Origin: Symbiodinium sp. CCMP2592
Lineage: Eukaryota; Sar; Dinophyceae; Suessiales; Symbiodiniaceae
DNA length: 64,000 bases
Assembly (NCBI GenBank): GCA_905221615.1
Contig: CAJNDT010004680.1
Span: 62,001 to 126,000, forward strand
Direction of reading: 5' to 3'
Both the position numbers and the translations under genes were made by a program. This document shows positions 33,374 to 36,479 of the stretch, in pieces. Below the pieces are notes generated by a model, which saw only the letters and a program-made list of their open reading frames with translations, searched no databases and was not told the DNA's origin. The stretch's first letter is position 1, and every line of letters begins with the position of its first letter.

Positions 33374-36156
33374 CTCCCCCCTGCCCCCCTCCAGGCAAAG
33401 TTCGGAAATAGCGTTGCTTTGGGCAGCACAGCACGCGGCTCCACGACCTAACCTTCTCATAGCATCGGAGATTCAAGCATCGCTATCGCCAGCTAGGGGC
33501 TATGTCGAATATCAGGCACAGAACGCGGAGATGCTACAATGGTTACATCAACCTCTTGCTGCCTTCTTGAGACAAGCCCTCTGCCTTACGCTGCTCTGCC
33601 CTGCTTTGCCCTGCCCTACAATTAATACAAGTGCGATTCCAACTGTTGTTATTTTCGTACAAGAGCTTCCTGCTGCGCCGGATGGTAGCCAGTCGCCGCA
33701 TGCGCGAAAAGCCGGGCCGAGGCGGACGACGCGAAGCGTTTCAAATTATAGTAGGATCCCTTATATGTTTTGAGGTAGATTCCTTAATTAAGAGATATTG
33801 GAGTCTCTGAACACCCTAGGCTCCCCAAAAAAGGCTTCGGCGCCCACAGCAGTCAAGTGCTCACAAATTCGTAGGATTATATGGGAGTTTCCGAAAAAAG
33901 GTACCCTAATAATACAGTACCCTAAATATTAGGATCCTTATTTGAAGGACCCCTCAGAAAGGTACCCCTAATTTTCGGAAACCCCCATATTCACACCCAA
34001 AACCCCACAAAACCCTGAAAGCCAAAAGCTTCCGCTACCAGTGCTCCTCGCATCTTCGCCGCCGCCCAGAGGCAGTTTGACAAGCCCTGGGGAATCATGT
34101 CTCCAGCCTTGGCAGCTTGAAGACTCATGGGACTTAGTAAGTAAGAGCTCTTAAAGGGCTCCTTAAAGGGATCTATAGGGCTCCTTAAAGGGATCTATAT
34201 GGGGTTTAGGGTTTAGGGTCTACTTGAAGGCTCATGGGACTTAGTAAGTAAGGTTATAAGTAGGTTATAATTAGGATAACCCCACTTAGGGGACTTATAA
34301 CCCCAATTATAACCTACTTACTAAGTCCCATGATACTCTAAGAGGGCAAACAACCTTTTGCATCCGGGCTTGGGAAGTCGGCCGGGGAAGGTGAAAGAGG
34401 GCAAACAAGCTAACTTGGGAAGCCAAGGGCATTCTGGGGTGTTTAGACTTGTTTAGAGTTTAGGGGTTGGGGTTTAGGGCTGTAAGGTATTATGAAGGGT
34501 TTTCGGGACTGACGTGGAAGCCTGATTAAAAAAAACCGCTGGTTCTCAAAAATATTCTTGATATGGGCTATGAAAATTATAAAACCGCGGGCTTCTATTC
34601 AGGTTTGCACACAGCTGCCAATGCCCCATTTACATGCATATATTTATCAAAATGATGAGATGCAGCTGGCTGAATTTCGGCCATAGAAAACACAAGGTAT
34701 TGCTGTTACTTCTCCCTGCTCCGAAACACATGGGTGTTCGGCCGGCCCTTTAGCCATGCCTAGCTAATTACCTGACCCCTAAATCCTACGTTACACCTTG
34801 CACCTGGCACAACTATAGGACAAGTCAAACTTCGAAGGTGTAGTACAGTTAAGTCCCCATGGGAATATGGCTACAGCTTGCATTCATAGTCCTGACGACC
34901 TGCAGCTGAAATCCTGCATCACCGAACCGAGTTTGCAAAAGTCACGCAAGCCCTCGAAGTCCGAATCCCGACCCAGAGAGCCCAATACCCCTTAATTAAG
35001 GAATATAGCTTAAATCTTAATTAAGGAATATAGCTTAAATCATATAATATGAAGCCCCTAATGGTTTAAGGAAAAAGTCCTTAATTAAGGGGTATTGGGC
35101 TCTCTGGGTTTGTAAAAGTCATGCAAGACCCCGTTGCCCGAAGCCCGATGCAAATCCGATCAGTTCATGATGGGAGGCCCAAAGGGGGGGTTTAAGATTC
35201 TCGGGGTAGGGATTCCTTAATATGAACCCTACTATGGGAACCCTGATCCCTGCTAAACCCCTATAGGCTAACACCCCTTTTGGCCTCCTATGACCGAAGT
35301 CCGAAGCCCGATGCAAATCCGATCAGCCCAGACGGCCCAAGACCCCTTAAGTAAGGAATTCTTCCTTAACTCATTAGGGGCTTCATATTATAGGATTTAA
35401 GCTATATTCCTTAATTAAGACTTAAATTTAAGCCATATTCCTTAATTAAGGGGTATTGAGCTCTCTGGGAGTTCCGCCCCGCGCCAGCCTTCTCTCGGAC
35501 GGCGTCTACCAGCTCAGGGAAGAGCGGTGCATCTTCGTCCCCAATCTCCTCGTGAAGCACCTCTCTAGAGGCTGTGGCCCGAGCCGCGCTATGTAGAATA
35601 ATAGCCTTTTCTAGGTTTCGGGCCATTATTTTACCTACTTTTGAGGGCCTGGGTAGGGTATCTTCGGGTTTTGGGGTTGTCCCGAAGCCCTGAACCGATA
35701 GTCGTAGCCCCAAAGAGCTCCCAAGCCCCCTGTAGACACATTACTAAAACTTAACAGTGGTTGGGGTTCAGGGTTCAGGGTTTAGGGGGTGGCCTGAAAG
35801 TCATAAGTCCTCAACCCAAAGCACCGAAGACCTCAATTCAGAGCCTAGGATTCTCGGACATGGCGCGGCCACGGCCCAAAAGACGTTTGCCACGTTCCGG
35901 GAGGGCAAAGCATCCTCATGTTCTAGGGTTTAAGGTTAATTAGGGTTTTTTTGACACTCACTCTCGGACAAGCCTGGGGGTTTAGGGTTTAAGAGTCGGA
36001 CAGCCTGTTGCCTTCAACCTTGACTTTCCTTATGGTCATACGGCTAAAGAGCTATTAAAGTCGCTGCTACTACTATGATTACTCTTAGTGTTGCCAATGT
36101 GATGAGAATCACTTTTGCTGCTGCTATTACAGGCATTGCTGCTAGCAATAGTGCTT
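511..36156 (-). CDS. Giant multi-exon OPR-like repeat gene (locus span)
   Basis: About 30 short coding segments, mostly 45-110 nt, lie in the same orientation and alternate between module A (consensus DLSNCLWAAAxL...APE) and module B (consensus VLxxVPAIAxxI...MxPQ). Joined in descending coordinate order they make OPR-like repeats of about 37-40 aa; OPR proteins bind organellar RNA through paired helices. Most A modules are exactly 54 nt, start after AG and end before GT or GC. Coding sequence is only about 5% of the span. Introns are full of foldback elements and telomere-like tracts and hold a whole retrotransposon. The 3' end is off the left edge and the 5' end was not found. Individual exon edges are inferred. 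It could be a decayed copy, but strict module order and kept frames argue for a working gene. Confidence 0.75.
774..827 (-). CDS. OPR gene exon, module A
   Basis: 54 nt encoding ELSNCLWAASILKSSAPE. Acceptor CAG, donor GTTGAT. The 218-bp intron to the next exon both starts and is followed by GTT after AG. Confidence 0.75.
875..1025. repeat. Tandem repeat, two units of about 75 bp
   Basis: GGGTTTCTATAGCCT through GTTTGGTTTAAGGTTTA occurs twice, rich in TTTAGGG-like steps. Confidence 0.7.
1130..1163. repeat. Left part of an F3-like foldback split by the retrotransposon
   Basis: GGGTAGTTACAAGTAGTG and TTATAAGTGGTG resemble the F3 left arm. The continuation lies at 9362-9405, after the copia element. 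Confidence 0.45.
1164..1169. repeat. Target-site duplication, left copy
   Basis: AGTGTA directly before the 5' LTR. The same six bases follow the 3' LTR at 9356-9361. Copia elements usually duplicate 5 bp, so one base may match by chance. Confidence 0.85.
1170..1458 (+). repeat. 5' long terminal repeat
   Basis: A 289-bp LTR beginning TGTTAAACC and ending TTTTCACA. It differs from the 3' copy only at 1339 (G here, C at 9236). It should hold the element's promoter and polyadenylation signals, but I could not place them. It contains a short telomere-like stretch near 1425-1437. Confidence 0.96.
1460..1472 (+). promoter_or_regulatory. Primer binding site, initiator-Met-tRNA-like
   Basis: TGGTAGCGGAGCC starts one base after the 5' LTR. 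It resembles the complement of eukaryotic initiator methionine tRNA 3' ends (TGGTATCAGAGCC in plants, TGGTAGCAGAG in animals), with one or two differences. This is the usual primer for copia elements. The exact host tRNA is not in the window. Confidence 0.7.
1552..9042 (+). CDS. Copia gag-pol polyprotein, 2496 aa, uninterrupted
   Basis: Retrotransposon structural and enzymatic polyprotein. Gag fills roughly residues 1-350 and ends in a CCHC zinc knuckle (337-350, CKLCGKKGHWKREC). Aspartic protease has the DTGAS active site at D512. A probable Rossmann-like domain starts near L988. Integrase has the HHCC zinc site (H1426 to C1462) and D1489, D1547, E1583, which gives the expected D,D(35)E spacing. 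Reverse transcriptase has FDIS at D2040 and the VDD catalytic pair D2136/D2137. RNase H has D2289, E2342 and D2388. Gag and pol are in one frame with no frameshift, as in many plant and protist copia elements. The first ATG after the primer site is taken as start. Residues about 670-930 are low in complexity because a second frame there carries the better-looking protein. Confidence 0.95.
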   Translation: MASEGTEAAGSSAGGTLSNLPWQQIPKFTPGSTNVDEYTKRLQFIRDLWPDEHIHLLGPRAALMVEGSAFQKVSRIPADKLKSKDGVKILVEKLGGAWGRTTVEDKYFYFEQAIFQTQQKSDESNDSYVARHDAHFEELISRSVQLEEVRAYVLLRHSMLSPEDKRKVIVEAGGDLTYAGTVKAVRLLGSRFFGELQNRGAATAGARGQERNKVYNINLAEDDGIDEVHVAVVPESEPSDEEIVAFFMEQNDEDAIYIAEFEDHIVDAVQESSLAPVFATYQEARQRLREKARNRGYFPVGGKGRGKSKSGTRQQKGSAFDGGRRRSLAERIASSNCKLCGKKGHWKRECPQARDEGNKKEVTLYSQTENLHLSSTEVLHSLPEDAELYFATDGDEDFDENRGDEAQIPIRTAARENRIQSEEQMCLAVFSPKVPKSPDFINALACRLLMPDRTARQTATRLTGLGQDQALASVSRDSEQGSCGEVLQHGKPYTFEDPVALVVTHGAEGVLDTGASRTVVGSRRVNNILQGLPSQCRDRVRKARSDVTFRFGNSGTLTAKHALLLPTAEDTWIRVEVVPGDTPLLISNRLLYDVDAVVHVRRGVLEVGGRTVELRRDERGLSLVDLTQLLLGNVAPILHADGSLPQQHSIDRTLLPQPPVDQHFYGAHPTTAASRIHAVGESQEDQGSGGSAPRGAGPAFIGGGRSRSFRGAPGDRPVLDGSICQATTHLDASPMGGSCAATGQAQAQDTQRSIQQRSDVCHSHGSEDLSDVVMGAVVQELQPGTIEGDGSGGPGPDQYGCQEANHESRSGSKSQQGQSQGLQDGGPDATGGHRGGRVLGVEDLCPGDRGKFGDWCPGDRLKLGECSVKPGGDRSCQQEGSAQHRAVADQGGVDGRSEARHHDPEGAPAEGARAPRAVRCDAGPGDHGSSVSESSETGGLKPSCEVAAGVAHLCKQIDECILHIEMQLTSSALTKEPVAFSRYRLPGLDVLEITTSGDQVSKEVCRHKGRAIALKEPTEKKLWNWIHMYEPRHLWINCPSGKNTRKWWSPRLLSDLYHHQLHQGRHLHIRGDHDFFVEPSAELQEIHEGMLCAIHSLPELSGCRVPPGNNFLQQVSYVYTTSRTMFNAVDTRQVPEENSHRGSSSNHVTPTPRKHCHNSRLAALAAQALISDKGLPLYMLELLVGEDLKRSSPENPDSNQSAGSARAAIQQVLKRRRLWQKTPPPPDSTTSSDASSSGQEGWKEVLAHCSPEVPRRARKVFEVGSSTVDKIQALVPFEVRHVVAGRGTCRYQLPNAKWYAEGRSNEDIPIRFTVVVVRGTGDIQVDGEEHWVSLPKYKQNRKGTPARISLTVFGAPRESRVLQPPPSDVTAGAAPDFEAEPQSEPNLGTHRPVDVAPFGPPKSVPRHGPGYFALSESEKRELRRLHNNLGHPSTETFVKFLGERKAEPKIIRAARDFCCDVCFETTAPKLARPSHIHQDLDFGDVIGIDVAYWTSSAGKTYMFTHVLDEGTLFQQATSAGRTSREQFSALMDMWLKWAGPSQLLYCDPAGEYTGEEWREFMQREGICNRICAAESHWQIGRTEQHGKLLKNMLSRMDSQTPITDESEFRLCLRAAVHAKNSLSRVKGYTPEQLVFGKMSRLPASLIADDNAATQTLAASSLPEGVSFRKALQRREDARVAFVRVDNDNAYRRALLSRSRPACQKFDPGDWVCYWRRQKNGSQNRGEKGRWHGPAQVVCADNRIVYLSHSGFLVRASPEQLRPASLREWHSVSQQPQQPTRPSTSHVVDLVGTGVLPSREDVEVQGEVPESSPPNASDLTPITDLPVEVALPPGDATMGVPEQPEMEVSPVVSEVPDATMEPHDIPVPDDEDDDLLFGDAESFLVHPTGSQAWELQVHETSVPFENLPTPEQSLQYVLLATAEKKKRVEVRLKDLSPTERQQFEGAKSKEVGAWLDHRTVRRVAAGTLDDSQLMRCRWILTWKPPEKEGGPKRAKARLVVLGFEDPGLAEIPNDAPTLGKDARQLLLQKVASQRWTLINFDISTAFLQGKGDGRKLGIIPPEELKQALGMRKGEQCQLDGGAYGRVDAPFLWFQTLKQTLESLGFVQCPFDACTFSLVSRQSDGSPKVHGVLGVHVDDGIGGGDQYFSKVIQQLRDIYSFGSYEEGDFTFTGIRFKQWDDGSIEMDQVRYVEKIEPIQISRSRRQDPTAKLNPSEVHELRRINGSLQYAAVHTRPDLAAKVGYLQSRIPKAEVRHLIEANRVLHEAKTHPVSIMIVPIPEEHVTFCTFSDASFATSKDNNSYQGTLVISTDWRMLQNEQAVVVPVAWSSKKIARVVRSTLSAEVVALCNSIDRMSWLRLLWEWMKDPSIDLANPELVLERAPKSSLVTDCKSAYDIATKTAVPACSELRTQLECLLLRERLKENCAMRWVHSKAMLADCLTKVMDGATLRQVLLGGSYALFDEGDVLRNRAGQRQSLKWLRDAQTQDSQKPAQNMNT
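3467..4345 (+). CDS. Overlapping +1-frame ORF inside gag-pol with ExoX-C-like motif
   Basis: An open frame of 293 codons (including stop) shifted +1 against gag-pol, from the end of the protease region to 4345. From about 3590 it looks like real protein: charged helices, then VKPPHISTLRQWGEVVLP, then a motif starting at 3779 that begins GKHKHKTHNEVF and continues to KTSLTSSW. The G-K-x-K-x-T-x-x-E-V-F pattern recalls ExoX-like C-terminal domains that I remember between protease and integrase in related dinoflagellate copia proteins. In those the domain is in the main frame. So either two offsetting indels moved it out of frame, or it is reached by frameshifting. The main frame stays open but low in complexity. 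Family assignment is from memory, not a search. Confidence 0.55.
   Translation: MQTAACHSNTASTEHSYHSHQWINTFTELTPRQQHPGYMPSAKVKKIKEVVDQLPEELDQPLSGEDDHDLSEEHLAIDQYLTVQYVKPPHISTLRQWGEVVLPQGKHKHKTHNEVFSNDLTYAILMARKTSLTSSWALSFKNYSLARLKGMAQAAQDQINTDAKKPTTSHGPGPKASKGRAKGYKTEGRMRPVDTEGGEFSEWRICAPVTAASSEIGAPVTASSLASAASSQEVTAVANKRGAPSTGPSPIKAELTADQKLDIMTRKALLQRELEHLEQFDATPDPAITDRQ
9067..9355 (+). repeat. 3' long terminal repeat
   Basis: A 289-bp copy of the 5' LTR with one substitution (C at 9236). It is followed directly by the AGTGTA target duplication. Confidence 0.96.
9356..9361. repeat. Target-site duplication, right copy
   Basis: AGTGTA directly after the 3' LTR, matching 1164-1169. Confidence 0.85.
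9438..9494 (-). CDS. OPR gene exon, module B
   Basis: 57 nt encoding VVPAISQRIPDSSQEFNSQ. Acceptor CCAG, GC donor (GCGGGT). The intron below it, about 8.6 kb, holds the copia element; without it the intron would be about 0.4 kb. Confidence 0.65.
9548..9780. repeat. Foldback family F2 fragments with tandem duplication
   Basis: A partial left arm at about 9548, then two direct copies of about 80 bp (9610-9690, 9697-9777). Each has an F2 right arm (AAGGATA...GGAGTCTCTG) and AGCCCCGAAAGAYAAGCCTC. Confidence 0.65.
10187..10240 (-). CDS. OPR gene exon, module A
   Basis: 54 nt encoding DLSSCLWAAANLEAAAPA. Acceptor CGCAG, GC donor (GCGTTG). Confidence 0.7.
10609..10710. repeat. Foldback element F7
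   Basis: Arms AGGAACCTGATTAAGAAACC / GGTTTCCGTTCC (diverged). Followed closely by an F15 copy. Confidence 0.75.
10721..10818. repeat. Foldback element F15, copy 1
   Basis: AGTAGAAGCCCAAAAGTTGG start and GGTTTCCAACTCTATGGGG end; shares AATCCCAGCACTA with copy 2. Confidence 0.7.
10919..11014 (-). CDS. OPR gene exon, end of module A plus module B
   Basis: 96 nt encoding AATLQEATPG followed by ILEAVPALALSIPEK and then ASKMNPQ. The acceptor AAG follows a CCCTAAA-like stretch. The first residues complete the A module begun at 11242-11265. The segment is followed by GACCCG, either a GA donor or further coding sequence. Confidence 0.65.
11242..11265 (-). CDS. OPR gene micro-exon, start of module A
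   Basis: Encodes EMSMCLWA after acceptor CCCAG. Direct reading soon hits TGA, but a GC donor after TGG GCC joins in frame to the exon at 10919-11014 and restores a consensus repeat. That would make a 24-nt exon. Confidence 0.5.
11338..11375. repeat. Telomere-like tract
   Basis: CCCTAAA units with CCCCTAAA variants. Confidence 0.8.
11761..11799 (-). CDS. OPR gene exon, module B
   Basis: Encodes VLAVVDALAERNP after acceptor GAG, with GTCCCG as donor. The frame stays open a few codons further, so the 3' edge is uncertain. Confidence 0.55.
12550..12603 (-). CDS. OPR gene exon, module A
   Basis: 54 nt encoding HISNCLWAAATLKDFAPE. Acceptor CCCAG, donor GTCGGG. Confidence 0.75.
13527..13605 (-). 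CDS. OPR gene exon, module B
   Basis: Encodes VLGAIPAITKQVPK and, after a short link, SAMTGSR. Acceptor GACAG, donor GTGCAG. Confidence 0.6.
14102..14176 (-). CDS. OPR gene exon, end of B plus module A
   Basis: 75 nt encoding VANFNCQ then DLANSLWASAHLRGAAPQ. Acceptor GCCAG, GC donor (GCGCTG). Confidence 0.65.
14231..14302. repeat. (GT)n(AT)n microsatellite
   Basis: TG repeats followed by TATATA runs. Confidence 0.9.
14447..14555. repeat. Foldback element F16, copy 1
   Basis: Arms GCTGGGTTCTTGTTAAGGAA / TTCCTTAGCAAGAACCCAGC, mirrored ATTTATTTTCAGTTACC inside. Confidence 0.85.
15108..15153 (-). CDS. Possible OPR gene exon, weak module B
   Basis: Encodes MAATNFLSSKQRARM after acceptor GCAAG, with donor GTAGAG. 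The match to module B is weak. It is listed because it sits where a B module is expected, between A modules at 16.6 and 14.1 kb. Confidence 0.35.
15690..15812. repeat. Foldback element F13, diverged, reversed
   Basis: Shows F13 landmarks on the minus strand (ATAATTAGA, GGTATTGGTA) but is much altered. Confidence 0.45.
16021..16120. repeat. Foldback element F11, diverged
   Basis: CTGTCTGGTCCTTAGTAAAG start with GTTATTGGGACT core; right arm weak. Confidence 0.6.
16123..16222. repeat. Foldback element F5
   Basis: Arms GGGTGGTGTCATATTTACGG / CCATAATTTTGACAACCATCC around GTACGGCACCTAATATTCAG. It begins 3 bp after an F11 copy. Confidence 0.85.
16324..16431. repeat. Foldback element F7
   Basis: Arms CGTAGGAACCTGATCAAAGA / CTTCTTAATCGGTTTCCTAC. 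Confidence 0.8.
16432..16519. repeat. Foldback element F6
   Basis: Arms CTACCCATAGGCACC / GGAGCCTATGGGTA. Joined to an F7 copy. Confidence 0.8.
16561..16635 (-). CDS. OPR gene exon, end of B plus module A
   Basis: 75 nt encoding VSRMIPR then ELASCLWAAATLRDSAPE. Acceptor TCCAG, GC donor (GCGAAC). Confidence 0.7.
16711..16799. repeat. Foldback element F11
   Basis: Arms TGTCTGGTTCT / AGAACCAGACA; core GGGGATTATATAGGGACTAC. Confidence 0.8.
16806..16919. repeat. Foldback element F10 (part of F11-F10 composite)
   Basis: Ends AGGACCCTTTGGG; contains GATTTGGGGAAGTAT. Joined to F11 at 16711-16799. Confidence 0.7.
16984..17048 (-). CDS. OPR gene exon, module B
   Basis: Encodes VLLNMFISTSPSLRKTFRTI, a divergent B module, after acceptor GAAG. 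The 3' edge (GC donor) is uncertain. Confidence 0.45.
17746..17854. repeat. Foldback element F4
   Basis: Arms GGTTTCCGAAAATGGGGGAC / TTTTCGGAAACTCCCAT with a GGATCCTTATTATAAGGACC core. Confidence 0.85.
18967..19020 (-). CDS. OPR gene exon, module A
   Basis: 54 nt encoding DLSNCLWAAAKLRERSPE. Acceptor GGAAG, donor GTGCTA. Reading on gives VLSTI and a stop, so it either splices here or once continued into B. Confidence 0.75.
19062..19160. repeat. Foldback element F3
   Basis: ACTTGGAGG start, GTTATAAGT motifs mirrored as ACTTATAAC, shortened right end. Confidence 0.75.
19259..19287. repeat. (AT)n microsatellite
   Basis: Uninterrupted TA repeats. Confidence 0.85.
19810..19875 (-). CDS. OPR gene exon, module B
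   Basis: 66 nt encoding VLAAVPPLATNLGRLAG then QMVPQ. Acceptor GAGAG. It is followed by GACCTT, either a GA donor or coding D-L. Confidence 0.7.
20622..20675 (-). CDS. OPR gene exon, module A
   Basis: 54 nt encoding EISNSLWAAATLQDAVPE. Acceptor ATTCAG, donor GTTTCC. Confidence 0.75.
21158..21266. repeat. Foldback element F7
   Basis: Arms AATGTAGGAACCCGATTAAG / GTTTCTTAATCAGGTTC. Confidence 0.85.
21323..21430. repeat. Foldback element F1
   Basis: Inverted arms CAGAGAGCCCAATA / TATTGGGCTCTCTG with an inner TTAAGGAATATAGCTTAAAT / GAAGCCCC core. No coding capacity. Confidence 0.85.
21635..21707 (-). CDS. OPR gene exon, module B
   Basis: Encodes LEALPAAPVLVPQIRRK, then V and DDFNPQ, very close to an OPR helix pair. 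Acceptor CGAG, GC donor (GCGTGG). Confidence 0.65.
21749..22022. repeat. Compound triplet-repeat block
   Basis: CTG/CTA/CGA trinucleotide runs that keep every frame open, so translations from here are meaningless. Confidence 0.85.
22529..22638. repeat. Foldback element F8, copy 1
   Basis: Nearly identical to 50407-50516, with only a handful of differences. Ends GGATGCCCAGTA / TACTGGG. Confidence 0.85.
23117..23218. repeat. Foldback element F10
   Basis: TGGTATTGGGGGGTACTTCC then CCCAAATCAAGATAGTAATT, ending GGACCCTTTGGG. Confidence 0.7.
23298..23351 (-). CDS. OPR gene exon, module A
   Basis: 54 nt encoding DLSNSLWATATLAEKSPL. Acceptor GCTAAG. The 3' edge is uncertain because the frame stays open. 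Confidence 0.7.
23964..24017 (-). CDS. OPR gene exon, module B
   Basis: 54 nt encoding VAALVAQLPQHVADMSGQ. Acceptor CCAAG. Followed by GACGCT, a possible GA donor. Confidence 0.6.
24611..24705. repeat. Foldback element F9, copy 1
   Basis: Arms GTTGATGATATAAATCCTGC / GCAGGATTTATATCATCAAC are perfect complements; the match extends inward through ATRACCCATAATAA. Confidence 0.9.
25167..25238 (-). CDS. OPR gene exon, module A
   Basis: 72 nt encoding MGPR then DLAMCLWALAKLRDMPE and LRN. A pyrimidine-rich stretch precedes acceptor GCAG; donor GTGGCG. Confidence 0.75.
25252..25390. repeat. Unclassified foldback
   Basis: AAAGGAGGGACCCTTAATGG / ATTAAGGGTCCCTCCTTT around a TATATAATGGGTATATAATA core. 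Confidence 0.75.
25872..25926 (-). CDS. OPR gene exon, module B
   Basis: Encodes VLETLPAMSARLGKEARQ. Acceptor CCCAG, donor GTGCCC. Confidence 0.6.
26287..26470. repeat. Foldback element F16, copy 2, split by a TA microsatellite
   Basis: GGTTCTTATGAAGGAATTTA left and TGGTAACTTAGATTGATTTC right, with about 40 bp of (AT)n in the loop (26370-26410). Confidence 0.7.
26591..26662. repeat. Perfect interstitial telomere array
   Basis: About ten exact CCCTAAA heptamers in 72 bp, the cleanest in the window. Confidence 0.9.
26718..26832. repeat. Foldback element F3
   Basis: Arms TACTTGGAGGTTCAT / ATGAACCTCCAA with mirrored TTATAAGT motifs. Confidence 0.85.
26935..27295. repeat. Telomere-like minisatellite
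   Basis: Units of about 60-75 bp made of CCCTAAACCCCTAAACCCC runs plus the constant word AAAGCACAAGCACCTA (at about 27056, 27117, 27189). The array ends beside an OPR exon at 27294. Confidence 0.8.
27294..27341 (-). CDS. OPR gene exon, module A
   Basis: Encodes ELTSTIWAAAVMKASW. Acceptor ATAAG, GC donor (GCAGCT). The 3' edge is uncertain. Confidence 0.6.
27770..27867. repeat. Foldback element F6
   Basis: Arms CTATAGGCTCTATGGTAGCT / ACTACTATGGAGCCTATGGG. Confidence 0.8.
27959..28069. repeat. Foldback element F10 (part of F10-F11 composite)
   Basis: Arms CCAAAGGGTCCTAGGTACTG / TAGGTAAGTAGGGCCCTTTGG. Next to F11 at 28071. Confidence 0.8.
28071..28169. repeat. Foldback element F11, inverted
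   Basis: Arms TGTCTGTCTGGTTCT / AGAACCAGACAG. With F10 it repeats, in reverse, the arrangement at 16711-16919. Confidence 0.8.
28293..28365 (-). CDS. OPR gene exon, module B
   Basis: Encodes VVLNMVPAIVKGIAQKS and then DFTAR. Acceptor GAGAG. Followed by GACCTT, the same six bases that follow the B exon at 19810. Confidence 0.65.
28396..28503. repeat. Foldback element F1
   Basis: Same arms and core as the copy at 21323; right arm diverged (GGTATGGGGCTCTATGGG). Confidence 0.8.
28512..28633. repeat. Foldback element F3, inverted core
   Basis: Arms ACTTGGAGGTTC / GAACCACCAAGTA. It lies 9 bp from an F1 copy. Confidence 0.85.
29345..29453 (-). CDS. OPR gene exon, end of B plus module A
   Basis: Encodes NLKERAKKHVPAEGMAPQ then HLSNCLWAAANLQEEPG. 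Acceptor TTCAG, donor GTTTTC. It continues the B head at 29982-30014. Confidence 0.7.
29982..30014 (-). CDS. OPR gene micro-exon, start of module B
   Basis: 33 nt encoding VLSAVPSMVER. Acceptor AGAG, donor GTTCCG. Joined to 29345-29453 it gives a complete B+A repeat. Confidence 0.55.
30853..30960. repeat. Foldback element F15, copy 2
   Basis: Arms CAGTAGAAGCCAGAAAGTTGG / TTCCAACTTTCTGGGG. Confidence 0.75.
31074..31169. repeat. Foldback element F6
   Basis: Arms GGCCCCAAAGTAGTTCCTTT / AAAGGAACTACTTTGGGGCC are perfect over 20 bp. Confidence 0.9.
31234..31287 (-). CDS. OPR gene exon, module A
   Basis: 54 nt encoding DLSNCLWAAVKLREELPE. Acceptor CCCAG, donor GTGGGC. Confidence 0.75.
32279..32371. 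repeat. Foldback element F12, copy 1
   Basis: Arms CCCCAACCCTGCAATAGTG / CACTATTACAGGGTGGGG. Confidence 0.85.
32603..32694 (-). CDS. OPR gene exon, fused A and B modules
   Basis: Encodes (E)LSNSFWASAHLAAAAPE directly followed by VLGAVPSLVQRIA. This is the clearest proof that A and B belong together, since no intron separates them here. Acceptor GCAAG, donor GTTGCT. Confidence 0.7.
32948..33057. repeat. Foldback element F2
   Basis: Left arm CCCAGAGACTCCAATATCCC and an inner TTTAAGGTATA palindrome; right end lost. Confidence 0.7.
33291..33372. repeat. 82-base poly-C run
   Basis: 82 consecutive C on the plus strand, with a smaller C run at about 33164-33177. On the opposite strand this is uninterrupted poly-G. 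Confidence 0.9.
33670..33744 (-). CDS. Possible OPR gene exon, module B
   Basis: Encodes RFASSASARLFAHAATGYHP and AQQ. It sits in the expected B slot. No clear acceptor is seen; a half foldback (33746-33812) abuts the 5' side. Confidence 0.35.
33746..33812. repeat. Foldback element F2, right half
   Basis: TAGTAGGATCCCTTATATG through GATATTGGAGTCTCTG. It abuts a possible OPR exon. Confidence 0.65.
33879..33990. repeat. Foldback element F4
   Basis: Arms ATATGGGAGTTTCCGAAAA / TTTTCGGAAACCCCCATAT. Confidence 0.85.
34039..34115 (-). CDS. OPR gene exon, end of B plus module A
   Basis: Encodes AKAGDMIPQ then GLSNCLWAAAKMRGAL. Acceptor TCAAG, donor GTAGCG. Confidence 0.7.
34117..34340. repeat. Foldback element F3 subtype, with a left partial copy
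   Basis: The complete hairpin is 34221-34340 with GGGACTTAGTAAGTA arms. A left half copy is at 34117-34160. Confidence 0.8.
34972..35108. repeat. Foldback element F1 with inner duplication
   Basis: Perfect CCCAGAGAGCCCAATACCCC arms. The TTAATTAAGGAATATAGCTT core is present twice in tandem. Confidence 0.85.
35327..35469. repeat. Foldback element F1
   Basis: Diverged left arm, good right arm, inner segment duplicated. Its right edge touches a probable OPR exon. Confidence 0.8.
35470..35587 (-). CDS. Possible OPR gene exon, module B head
   Basis: An open stretch encoding ARATASREVLHEE and, a few residues on, PLFPELVDAVREK. Acceptor ACATAG. A foldback of family F1 (35327-35469) touches its downstream edge. 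It fits the B-head slot above the exon at 34 kb. Confidence 0.4.
35855..35895 (-). CDS. Possible OPR gene exon, module A
   Basis: Encodes VANVFWAVA, a divergent LWA core, in the expected A slot. Splice edges are not clear. Confidence 0.3.
36113..36156 (-). CDS. Possible OPR gene exon, module B
   Basis: 44 nt encoding ALLLAAMPVIAAAK. Acceptor ACCAG, donor GTGATT. It fits the next B slot upstream. Confidence 0.4.
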
Positions 36157-36479
36157 CTGGTTCTCCACGGCGAGTATTCGGCTTCGTTACACCGGTGACT
36201 ATTGCTCTTACTACCAAGCATGAGCGCATATGAACGCATTTGTATTGTCTTAACCAACAATCTTAACATGGTAGATGGGGTCTCGTTATCTCAGGCACTG
36301 TTGCTTGGCATAGTGGCTATTGTCGGGGCTGCCTTCGTTGTTGCCGATGCCATCATCACCATGCTAGGGTGTGTTAAGGTTGAGGGCGTCCAGCGTATGG
36401 ACTACAAAAAAAAAAGCAATCAGAAGGCACAGCATAAAACCTGAGCCGGGGTAGACATCCGGATGGCTCAAGGAGCATG

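Noticed and set aside
33037..33773. Open frames across the poly-C run
   Set aside because: They are poly-Pro or poly-Gly artefacts of the 82-base homopolymer.
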